Source of the DNA: a bacterium
GTDB taxonomy: Bacteria > Planctomycetota > J058 > JAJDCP01
Length of the DNA: 23,376 nt
Reading direction: 5' to 3'
Assembly: GCA_030428695.1 (NCBI GenBank)
Contig: JAUIEM010000123.1
Location: forward strand, 1 to 23,376
Below, one piece after another: positions 1 through 6,400 of the stretch (the stretch's first letter is position 1; the number at the start of each line of letters is the position of its first letter). Under the pieces are notes generated by a model. That model saw only the letters and a program-made list of their open reading frames with translations, was not told where the DNA came from and did not search any database. Made by a program: the position numbers and the translations under genes.

Positions 1-811
1 TGGCGGTCAGCGCGACCAGCCGCTCGCCGTCCGGGCTGAACAGAACGCGCCGCACCTCGTGGCCACAGTTGAGGCTCTCCCGCGAACGGCCGGAGTGCGG
101 ATCCCAGAGCTGCACCTCGCGGCCCGCCGCGCAGGCGAGCAGGCCGGCGTCCAGGCTGAGGGAGAGGTCGAACACCCCGTCGCGGGCGGCCGAGCGCTTC
201 TTCAGCTGGCGGCCGCTCTCGACGTCCCAGGTGCGCCAGGTGCCGTCCTGGCCGCAGGAGGCGAGCATGCGGTTGTCGGCGCTGAAGCGGACCGCGAACA
301 CCCGGGCGTGCTCGCCGCGCCGGGTCGCGACCGCCTGGTGTCCGACGAGCTGGTGCAGGAGCCGGCCCGTGTAGGTGTCCCACAGGCAGATCTCGCCGTC
401 CTGGCCCGCGCTGGCGAGCTGCCGTCCGTCGCTGGAATAGGCGAGGGCCGACACCGCGTCGTGCGAGCGGAAGGCGAGCGTGCCGAGCCTTTGACGCGCG
501 CCGCGCGGCAGGCGCGGGGCGCACTTCCGCCAGCTGCCTCCCGCCCGCACCCGGACGCCGAGGCTGTCGTCGTAGACGACGTCGACGAAGCCGCCGACGG
601 CGTGCCGGGCGATGCGTTGCACCGCGCGGGTCTGGGCGGACGCCTCCCCGCGCTCGGCCCGGCCCTCGTAGCGCAGCTCGAGCCACGGGCCGCTCGCCTC
701 CGCCGGACCGGGCACCCGCGCCTTGGCGTAGAGCTCGGCGCTGCGGCTGCACATCAGCCGGTTGGCGTAGTAGAAGCGGCCGCGGACGACCAGTTGGGCT
801 GGCTCCGCCAT
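1..811 (-). CDS. WD40 repeat protein (3' end outside window)
   Basis: The minus-strand frame opens with ATG at 811 and stays open to the left edge, giving about 270 residues without a stop. Residues 1 to about 110 form an N-terminal region I do not recognise. From about residue 113 the protein shows WD40 units: each has an S-x-D-G or similar turn, a strand such as LASAGQDG, and a closing W-D (LWDTYTG, TWDVESG, LWDPHSG), followed by the next FSPDGERL strand. At least four units are visible and more must lie beyond the edge to close a propeller. WD40 propellers are protein-interaction scaffolds; no partner can be named. A GGGAGG ribosome-binding sequence (829-824) sits 12 nt before the ATG and a good promoter lies at 846-875. 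There is no signal peptide, so a cytoplasmic location is likely, perhaps after another N-terminal signalling domain. Confidence 0.85.
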   Translation of the reverse strand, partial: MAEPAQLVVRGRFYYANRLMCSRSAELYAKARVPGPAEASGPWLELRYEGRAERGEASAQTRAVQRIARHAVGGFVDVVYDDSLGVRVRAGGSWRKCAPRLPRGARQRLGTLAFRSHDAVSALAYSSDGRQLASAGQDGEICLWDTYTGRLLHQLVGHQAVATRRGEHARVFAVRFSADNRMLASCGQDGTWRTWDVESGRQLKKRSAARDGVFDLSLSLDAGLLACAAGREVQLWDPHSGRSRESLNCGHEVRRVLFSPDGERLVALTA

Positions 812-845
812 GCGAAGACGTCCCCTCCCGCGCGCGAATCGTCCC

Positions 846-875
846 AGGGTACTGAGGATGCAGGCGCAGCGTCAA
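846..875 (-). promoter_or_regulatory. Putative sigma70-type promoter of the WD40 gene
   Basis: On the minus strand TTGACG (875-870) is followed after 18 nt by TACCCT (851-846). The predicted start near 839 would give a leader of about 28 nt carrying the ribosome-binding site. The -35 box is near consensus and the -10 box is of the TAnnnT type. This separates the WD40 gene from the aat/PabC-like unit. Confidence 0.5.
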
Positions 876-915
876 GCCGCGGCCCGACACGGCTTTCCGG
901 CGCTCGCGTGGGACC

Positions 916-1677
916 TCAACCGGCCGCTTCCTCTTCCCAGCGCCGCTCGTACCACGCCGCCAACCGGGCGCCGACCGGTCCAGGACGCAGGTGACGCCAG
1001 GCGCCGGGCACGACGCCGCGGACGGCGTTGCTGAGGAAGACCTCGTCGGCCGCGTCGAGATCGCCGACGGTCAGCGGCGCTTCCTCGACCTCCTCGTGCT
1101 CGAGCAGCACGGAGCGGGCGATGCCGGGCACGATGCGCAGAGCGAGGGGCGGCGTGCGCACGCGTCCGGCGCTGACGAGGAACACGCTCGAGCGCACCCC
1201 CTCGGCGAGCTGGCCGTCGGCGGTCAGCAGCAGGCCCTCGTCCGCGTCGGCTGCGCGCGTCTCCCGCAGACGCAGCCAGGGCTCGAGCCAGCTCAGCGTC
1301 TTCAGCCCCGCCCCCGGGCGCCGCGGGTCGTGGCCCGCCGGGACCAGCGCGAGGCGCCAGCGGGCGCTCGTCGGCGGCAGCTCCTCGAAGCTCGCCCAGA
1401 AGCGCGCGGGCGGCGCCTCGCGGGCGGTGAGGAACAGCCGGCACAGGCCGTCCCGGCCGCCGTGCTCCAGGCCCCGCAGGGCCTGCCGCGGGCAGGCGCC
1501 GGGCGGGGGCTCGAGGCCGAGCTCGGCGGCGCTGGCGCACATCCTGCGCCAGTGGGCGTCGAGGCGCAGGGCCCGGCCGCCGCACAGGCGCAGGCTGGTG
1601 AACACCCCGAGCCCGTAGCGCAACCCCGGATCCCAGGGGCCGGGCAGACCCTCGGGGGCCCAGACGCGGCGGCTCAT
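916..1677 (-). CDS. Class IV PLP aminotransferase, PabC-like
   Basis: This 253-residue protein is a fold-type IV PLP enzyme (aminodeoxychorismate lyase / branched-chain aminotransferase family). Visible landmarks are YGLGVFTSLR (21-30), R-L-D-A-H at 38-42, the probable PLP lysine K126 in GLKTLSWLEPWL, which aligns with the lysine region of E. coli PabC, the DEGLLLTADGQLAEG block with acidic E159, the RTPPL-xxx-IVPGIAR segment, and ADEVFLSNAVRGVVP near the C terminus. The lysine context favours aminodeoxychorismate lyase (4-aminobenzoate for folate), but D-amino acid or branched-chain transamination cannot be excluded. The start ATG overlaps the aat stop (ATGA at 1677-1674), so translation is coupled to aat. 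No pabA/pabB partner is in view. Confidence 0.88.
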   Translation of the reverse strand: MSRRVWAPEGLPGPWDPGLRYGLGVFTSLRLCGGRALRLDAHWRRMCASAAELGLEPPPGACPRQALRGLEHGGRDGLCRLFLTAREAPPARFWASFEELPPTSARWRLALVPAGHDPRRPGAGLKTLSWLEPWLRLRETRAADADEGLLLTADGQLAEGVRSSVFLVSAGRVRTPPLALRIVPGIARSVLLEHEEVEEAPLTVGDLDAADEVFLSNAVRGVVPGAWRHLRPGPVGARLAAWYERRWEEEAAG

Positions 1678-2267
1678 CGCAGCGTGCAGCGCAGCCGCAG
1701 GGCGCGCTGGAGCTGCTTCCGGTAGATCCGTGCGGGCAGCAGGATCGGGCGGAACTGTTCGAGGTGGGGGTTGACGAACTGGATGTCGAACAGCTCGAAG
1801 CCGGCGCCCCGCATGCGCCCGACCAGCTCGACCAGGCACAGCTTCGAGGCGTTGCTGACGCGGGAGAACATCGACTCGCCGAAGAAGGCGCCGCCGAGGG
1901 CGACCCCGTAGATCCCCCCGACCAGCGTCCCCGCCTGCCAGGCCTCGAGGCTGTGGGCGTGGCCGCGGCGGTGCAGCTCGCGGTAGGCCGCGGCGAGCTC
2001 CGGCGAGATCCAGGTCCCCTCCTCGCGCACCGCGCAGCCCGCGATCACCTCGTCGAAGGCGCGGTCGAGGCTGAAGCGGAAGGGCCGTCTCCGGACGAGT
2101 CGGGCGAGCCGCCTCGGGATGTGGAAGCGGTCGAGGGCGAAGACGGCGCGCGGGTCGGGGCGGAACCACTCGATCGCGCCGCACACGTCCATCGGGAACA
2201 AGCCGGTGCGGTAGGCGCGCAGGAGGTTCCACGGCTGGAGCTCGGGCGGCAGGATGCCCTCGGCCAC
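1674..2267 (-). CDS. aat: Leucyl/phenylalanyl-tRNA--protein transferase
   Basis: Aat moves Leu or Phe from aminoacyl-tRNA to N-terminal Arg/Lys of proteins, creating N-degrons for ClpS/ClpAP in the cytoplasm. The 197-residue sequence carries the family signature: PWNLLRAYRTGLFPM (12-26), W-F-R-P-D-P-R (34-40), TWISPE (85-90), AHSLEAW (104-110), the GESMFSRVSNASK block (130-142) and DIQFVNPHLEQF (161-172). It is a little shorter than the 234-residue E. coli enzyme, mostly at the termini. The start is GTG at 2267, with GGAGG (2280-2276) eight nucleotides upstream, inside the end of the VKOR-DsbA gene. The gap to that upstream stop is one base and the downstream gene overlaps by four bases, so the three form one translational unit. 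Confidence 0.95.
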   Translation of the reverse strand: MAEGILPPELQPWNLLRAYRTGLFPMDVCGAIEWFRPDPRAVFALDRFHIPRRLARLVRRRPFRFSLDRAFDEVIAGCAVREEGTWISPELAAAYRELHRRGHAHSLEAWQAGTLVGGIYGVALGGAFFGESMFSRVSNASKLCLVELVGRMRGAGFELFDIQFVNPHLEQFRPILLPARIYRKQLQRALRLRCTLR

Positions 2268-2268
2268 C

Positions 2269-3399
2269 TCAGTCGCCTCCGCCCGAGCGCAGGGCGAGCT
2301 CGTCCTCGACCCAGCCGAGCAGCTCCTCGTAGCTCGGCCGCCGGTCGTAGCGGCGCCGCCCGACCACCGTCGTCGGCGCGCGGAACACCCCGACCGCGGC
2401 GGCGAAGGCCCGGCGCCGCTCGACGATCGCGACGCTCTCCTGGCTGTCCATCCAGGCGTCGTAGCGGGCGAGGTCGAGGCCGGCCCACTCGGCGAGGCGA
2501 CGCAGGGAGCGCAGGGAGTAGTCCTCCGGATGGGCGAACAGGAGGTCGTGCAGCCCCCAGAACTTCCCCTGCCGGAAGGCCGCCTCGCTCGCGCGGGAGG
2601 CGTTGACGCTCTCGCCGTGCTGGGGCGGGGCGAAGTGGTGGAACTCGACGCGCACCAGCTTCGGATGCTCCTCGGCCAGGCGCCGGTAGGTCTCGGTGTA
2701 CTCCGCGCAGAAGGGGCACTGGAAGTCGGAGAAGACCATCACCTTGACCGGGGCGTCGATCGAGCCGAGCCAGGGCGACTCCGGCTGCTCCAGCTCCGGC
2801 CTCTCCGGCACGATCGTGCCGGCCTTGAGGGCCTCCTCCCGGGCGCGGAGCTCCTCGCTGCGCAGGTCGCCGAGCAACAGGCCGACCAGCACCACGGCGG
2901 CGAACATCGCGGCGAGCTCCACGCTCTCCCGGCGGCGCAGGGCGGCGCCGAGCCCGTCGCTGCGCGCCCCCGCCCACAGCCAGGCGCCGAGGGCCCCGGC
3001 CGAGCAGCACAGGTAGAGCACCAGGCAGCCCGTGCAGAGCGCGTCGAGGCTCAGGCTCGCGGCGAGCAGGACGGCGCACACGAGCACGGCGGCGCCGAAC
3101 AGCACGAGCACCCGGCGCGCGTGTTCCTCCGAGGCCGCGCGCACGAAGGACAGGACGACCAGCAAGAGCACGCCGGCGAAGAAGCCGACGCCGAGCAGCG
3201 CGACCGGCACACCGAGCCACTCGGCCCAGGGCGACCGGGCCACGACGGCGCAGTCCGGGGTGTCGCCGCACATGCCGCCGGTGTAGCTGTCGAGGACGCG
3301 GACGTGGACGTGGACGTCGAAGAGCCAGGCGGCGACGGGCGCGCCGACGGCGGCGGCGAGCAGGACGAGCAGTCGGCCGAACGACTGGGGGGTGCGCAC
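2269..3399 (-). CDS. VKOR-DsbA fusion, disulfide oxidase/thioredoxin-fold protein
   Basis: This 376-residue membrane protein joins a vitamin K epoxide reductase domain to a DsbA-like thioredoxin domain, a natural DsbB+DsbA fusion that makes disulfides in the periplasm using quinone. The VKOR part has four or five hydrophobic helices, loop cysteines C44 and C50, the S-P-W-A-E-W-L-G-V-P motif, and the CTGC redox pair C122/C125 near a helix end. After a linker (about 160-210) comes FSDFQCPFC with the active-site pair C228/C231 and the cis-proline loop RAPTT near 340-344. The open frame extends 49 codons upstream, but the start chosen is GTG 3399, because GGAGA lies just before it (within 3411-3401) and the longer N terminus is basic and unlike the family. 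Aat follows after one base. Confidence 0.9.
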   Translation of the reverse strand: MRTPQSFGRLLVLLAAAVGAPVAAWLFDVHVHVRVLDSYTGGMCGDTPDCAVVARSPWAEWLGVPVALLGVGFFAGVLLLVVLSFVRAASEEHARRVLVLFGAAVLVCAVLLAASLSLDALCTGCLVLYLCCSAGALGAWLWAGARSDGLGAALRRRESVELAAMFAAVVLVGLLLGDLRSEELRAREEALKAGTIVPERPELEQPESPWLGSIDAPVKVMVFSDFQCPFCAEYTETYRRLAEEHPKLVRVEFHHFAPPQHGESVNASRASEAAFRQGKFWGLHDLLFAHPEDYSLRSLRRLAEWAGLDLARYDAWMDSQESVAIVERRRAFAAAVGVFRAPTTVVGRRRYDRRPSYEELLGWVEDELALRSGGGD

Positions 3400-3593
3400 G
3401 CTTCTCCTTTCGGCGCCGCGAGCCGTGACGGGGTGCGGCGCAAGAAGAGTGTGACCGTTCGCCCGCACGCGCGCAAACCGGCCCGCCACAGTGAACCTTT
3501 TTTTACTTTGTACCTTGCGCGCGAAGCGGCCTTGCACAAGACTCAAGTGGGGTGCTCCACCAACTCTGCCCTCCCACGAGGAGATCTCACCCA
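3400..3593. promoter_or_regulatory. Divergent promoter region between VKOR-DsbA and prepilin genes
   Basis: This 194-bp spacer separates divergent genes and must hold both promoters. It contains the only clearly AT-rich patch nearby (about 3495-3515, with a run of seven T) and a near-palindrome CTTGCACAAG (3531-3540). For the plus strand, TTGCGC (3515-3520) lies 17 nt before AAGACT (3538-3543), a weak match. No convincing minus-strand pair was found. GAGGAG (3579-3584) is the ribosome-binding site of the prepilin gene. Confidence 0.35.
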
Positions 3594-4052
3594 GTGCGGC
3601 GTAGACAGCGCAGAACCTCCGGGTTCACGATCATCGAGGTTGCGGTCAGCATCTCGATCATGGCCATTCTCGTGCTCGCCCTCGGCACCGCGGTGCTCGA
3701 GACCGTGCGTCTCGAGATGCTCGCCCGCGAGGAAGCGGCCGCGCAGCAGGGCCTCGCGGCCGAGCTCGCGACCTACTACGGGGCCGACCGTTCGGTCCTC
3801 GTCGCGTTGTCCGTCAACGGCGACTCGTTCGACCTGACCGGCATCGTCGATGAGAACATCAACCTCCGCCCCGTCGAGGGAGTCTCCTTCGTCGGCTCGA
3901 TGTCGGCCCAGGAGGTCGACCCGGTCACGCTCGAGCCGATCGCGTCCGGTTCCTCCGACTACTTCGAGCTGGTCGCCCGCGCCGGATGGCAGGGGATGAA
4001 CGGTACGCACTTCACGGAGCTGACAGCCTATGTCCTTGCGGAAGACGAATAG
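3594..4052 (+). CDS. Type IV prepilin-like protein 1
   Basis: This 152-residue protein has a class III signal peptide: a basic leader (VRRRQRRTSG) ending in G10, then F11-T-I-I-E15 and a hydrophobic helix (VAVSISIMAILVLALG). Prepilin peptidase would cut after G10 and methylate F11; the +5 glutamate is present. The rest is a small, acidic globular domain with no cysteines, as in minor pseudopilins. The start chosen is GTG 3594: GAGGAG lies 9 nt upstream and the leader is then of normal length. A longer frame from 3552 lacks such support. It overlaps the next prepilin by 23 bp. No pilin-assembly ATPase, platform or secretin gene is nearby, so the machine must be encoded elsewhere. It could serve type IV pili or a type II secretion system. 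Confidence 0.85.
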   Translation: MRRRQRRTSGFTIIEVAVSISIMAILVLALGTAVLETVRLEMLAREEAAAQQGLAAELATYYGADRSVLVALSVNGDSFDLTGIVDENINLRPVEGVSFVGSMSAQEVDPVTLEPIASGSSDYFELVARAGWQGMNGTHFTELTAYVLAEDE

Positions 4053-4518
4053 CGGGTGGACCCTGCTCGAGGTGATGGTCGCGATCGCCATCGGTGTCCC
4101 GATCCTGATGACGGTCTATGTCCTGCTGACCGAATCGATGTTCGTGTCGGCCGACCTCGGCGACAGCTATCAGCGCCGCTCCCAGGGCTACCTCGTGCTC
4201 GAGCGGATCGCCTCGGAGGTCGAGATGTCGACCACGGAGTCCCCCAACTTCAGCACCGACGCCGGCCTGACCTTCAATCTGCCGACCACGGTCGGCGGAA
4301 CCACCACGTGGGGCGCCCCGATCTCCTACCAGCTGCGGGGCACGAGCCTGCTGCGGACGCAGGGGGACGACACCCTGGCGGTGATGACCGACTGCTCGCC
4401 GAACGGCTTCGACGTGACCGAGAACGGCCCGATCCTCGTGATGGTGCTCCGGTGTGGCCAGCTGCGCTACGCCGAAACCGAGGTCACCGTCTCGCGGACC
4501 GTGGTGCTCCCGGAGTAG
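4030..4518 (+). CDS. Type IV prepilin-like protein 2 (PilW/GspJ-like minor pseudopilin)
   Basis: This 162-residue protein starts MSLRKTNSG|WTLLEVMVAIAIG, a prepilin peptidase site with the +5 glutamate but tryptophan in place of the usual phenylalanine at +1. The hydrophobic helix continues to about residue 31. The segment YQRRSQGYLVLERIASEVE resembles the region after the helix in PilW/GspJ-type minor pseudopilins, and the C-terminal domain has two cysteines (in TDCSPN and LRCGQ) that could form a disulfide. The ATG at 4030 lies inside the end of the first prepilin gene, with a GGAG about 10 nt upstream, so the two are co-translated. The exact machine (pilus versus secretion) cannot be told from the sequence. 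Confidence 0.85.
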   Translation: MSLRKTNSGWTLLEVMVAIAIGVPILMTVYVLLTESMFVSADLGDSYQRRSQGYLVLERIASEVEMSTTESPNFSTDAGLTFNLPTTVGGTTTWGAPISYQLRGTSLLRTQGDDTLAVMTDCSPNGFDVTENGPILVMVLRCGQLRYAETEVTVSRTVVLPE

Positions 4519-4578
4519 CTGCCGCCCCCGCCTGCACACGCGCTTCCCGCCTTCCCGCCGACGGTTTTTCTCTGGAAA

Positions 4579-4596
4579 AGCAGGGCCGGCTCTGCT
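4579..4596 (+). terminator. Hairpin after the prepilin pair (weak terminator candidate)
   Basis: AGCAGGGCCGGCTCTGCT folds into a seven-base-pair stem, with one G-U pair, closed by a CCGG tetraloop. It lies 61 bp after the prepilin stop and 48 bp before the next start. No T-run follows it on the plus strand, so an intrinsic terminator is doubtful; it may be an RNA-processing or protective hairpin. Confidence 0.25.
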
Positions 4597-4643
4597 CTGC
4601 TTAGGGGCTCCGCCTCGGGCGCAAAGCCTGGAGAAGCCTGCCG

Positions 4644-6314
4644 ATGCTGCGTTCCGCCCTCCTCCTCTTGTTCGCCGCCAGCCTCGCCGCCCAGTCGACG
4701 AAGCTGGCCGTACGCGTCTCCGATCCCGGCGAGCACGACCGCGCCGAGCTGGTCGCGCTCGGGGTCGGGCTCGATGCGCGGAGCCTGCGCGCGTACCTGA
4801 TGCCCGGCGAGTCGAGCCAGGACTGGCAGCGACGCGTCGTCGGCCTGCTGCACCAGCTCGACTCCGCCAGCGCGGAAGAGCGCAACCGCGCCTTCTATCA
4901 GCTGCTCGAGGAGGGCGCGGCGGTCTACGCGGTGATGGACGAGCTCGGCGGGCAACCGCGCTCGGCCGAGGCGCGCCTGCGCTGGCGGCAGCTGCGCGGC
5001 GCCCTGAACCAACGCGCGACCGGGCGCCCCGCGGCGATCCGCCAGCTCGTCACGGTCGACGGCGAGGCCTGCCGCGGCATCCTCTTCGAGCTGCTCGAGC
5101 GGCCGGAGGACCAGTACGAGCGCGCGGCCCTGTGCGACGGTCTGCGGACGGTCGGCCTCGGGGAGGTCGATGGGGTGCTCGCCACCCTCGAGGGGCTGCT
5201 GCCGGCGGCCCAGGCCGACGTGCTCGGGGTGTGGAACGCGCTCGGCATGCCCGTCGACGAGGGCCTGCGCCCCTATCTCGCCAGCGAGCACGGCGGAGTG
5301 CGCCTCGAGGCCGCGCGGATCTTCTGCCAGGCCGGGGACGCGGCCGCGCTGCCGGTCCTGGTCGAGCTGCTCAAGGACCCGGTCACCGCCCGGCGCGTGG
5401 TCGCAGCCGACCTGCTCGGGCGCAACACCGAGGGGGGGCCGCCCTACCGGGTGTACGGCTCCGAGGTCGAGCGCATCGCCGACGTCGAGGGCTGGAAGAC
5501 CTGGCTGCGGGCGGGCGGCACGTTGACGCCGCAGCCGGCGGTGCGCGAGCTCCCGAACGGCGAGAGCCTGATCTGCGACTTCATGAACGCCCGGGTGATG
5601 CGGATCGACAAGGACGGCGAGATCCTCTGGACCATCGACGGCCTGCGCGGCGCCTGCCACGTGCGCCAGCTGCACAACGGCAACCTGCTCGTCGCCGCGG
5701 CCCACGCCGGCGAGGTGATCGAGTTCGACGCGAAGCAGCAGCGGGTGTGGAGCTACACCCCCGAGCTCGCCGCAGGGGTCAGCGAGTTCCTCGGCTGCGC
5801 GGAGCGGATGCCGAACGGCCACACGATGGTCTTGATCATCGGCTGGACGACGAACAACTCGCGCATCCTCGAGGTCACCCCCGGGGGCGAGGTGGTGCGG
5901 CGCATCGACGGCCTGACCAAGGTCGACGACGCCGACCTCCTGCCCGACGGCCGGCTGCTGCTGACCGAGACCGGCGTCGACCGGGTCCGCATCATCGACT
6001 GGGAGGGACGCGAGTCCTGGTCGGTGTCGACGAGCGATCCCCGCGAGGCCGACCTGCTGCCCAACGGCAACGTGCTCGTCGCCGACGGAGAAGCCGGCAG
6101 CGTGCTCGAGATCGACCCGGAGGGCAACGTGGTGTGGGGGGTGTACAACCTCGTCGAGCCGCACGAGGCCGACCGCCTGGCGAACGGCAACACGACGGTG
6201 TGCGATGCCGAGGCGAACACGATCGTCGAGATGACGCCGGACAAGCGCGTGATCTGGCGGTTCTCGAACCTCGACCATCCCGACGACCACGACCGCACCT
6301 ACGACAGCGACTGA
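4644..6314 (+). CDS. Secreted HEAT-like/arylsulfotransferase-like beta-propeller protein
   Basis: The 556-residue product begins with a signal peptide (MLRSALLLLFAASLAAQS). Residues about 25-290 are helical, with HEAT-like units such as LLEEGAAVYAVMDEL and LPVLVELLKDPVTARRVVAADLLGR. Residues about 300-556 hold six propeller repeats, each starting with an N-G/D-G strand (LPNGESLIC, LHNGNLLVA, MPNGHTMVL, LPDGRLLLT, LPNGNVLVA, LANGNTTVC) and passing to an I-D-x-x-G-x-x-W turn. This pattern is seen in arylsulfotransferase/PQQ-type propellers. I see no clear catalytic histidine set, so a binding or scaffold role in the periplasm or outside is as likely as an enzyme. GGAGA lies near 4630. The prepilin genes end 125 bp upstream; a functional link is possible but unproven. 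Confidence 0.8.
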   Translation: MLRSALLLLFAASLAAQSTKLAVRVSDPGEHDRAELVALGVGLDARSLRAYLMPGESSQDWQRRVVGLLHQLDSASAEERNRAFYQLLEEGAAVYAVMDELGGQPRSAEARLRWRQLRGALNQRATGRPAAIRQLVTVDGEACRGILFELLERPEDQYERAALCDGLRTVGLGEVDGVLATLEGLLPAAQADVLGVWNALGMPVDEGLRPYLASEHGGVRLEAARIFCQAGDAAALPVLVELLKDPVTARRVVAADLLGRNTEGGPPYRVYGSEVERIADVEGWKTWLRAGGTLTPQPAVRELPNGESLICDFMNARVMRIDKDGEILWTIDGLRGACHVRQLHNGNLLVAAAHAGEVIEFDAKQQRVWSYTPELAAGVSEFLGCAERMPNGHTMVLIIGWTTNNSRILEVTPGGEVVRRIDGLTKVDDADLLPDGRLLLTETGVDRVRIIDWEGRESWSVSTSDPREADLLPNGNVLVADGEAGSVLEIDPEGNVVWGVYNLVEPHEADRLANGNTTVCDAEANTIVEMTPDKRVIWRFSNLDHPDDHDRTYDSD

Positions 6315-6319
6315 AAGCG

Positions 6320-6400
6320 CGGACGTCCGCTTCCCAAGAGGTCCTGGAACACACCGACAGCCGAGGAGGAGTGCCTTGAGCGGGGAGCTCCGGACGTCCG
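6320..6400. promoter_or_regulatory. Twin CGGACGTCCG palindromes around the GTPase 1 start
   Basis: The perfect 10-bp palindrome CGGACGTCCG occurs at 6320-6329 (extended to the 12-bp palindrome GCGGACGTCCGC at 6319-6330) and again at 6391-6400, centre to centre 71 bp. They bracket the TTG start of the first GTPase (6376). Two identical palindromes so near each other suggest an operator pair, though the second lies within codons 6-9. Confidence 0.35.

Noticed and set aside
3400..3546. 49-codon N-terminal extension of the VKOR-DsbA protein
   Set aside because: It is Arg-rich, unlike the family, and the GTG at 3399 has a proper ribosome-binding site.
4579..4596. Rho-independent terminator after the prepilins
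   Set aside because: The stem is only seven pairs and is not followed by a T-run on the sense strand; kept only as a low-confidence hairpin.
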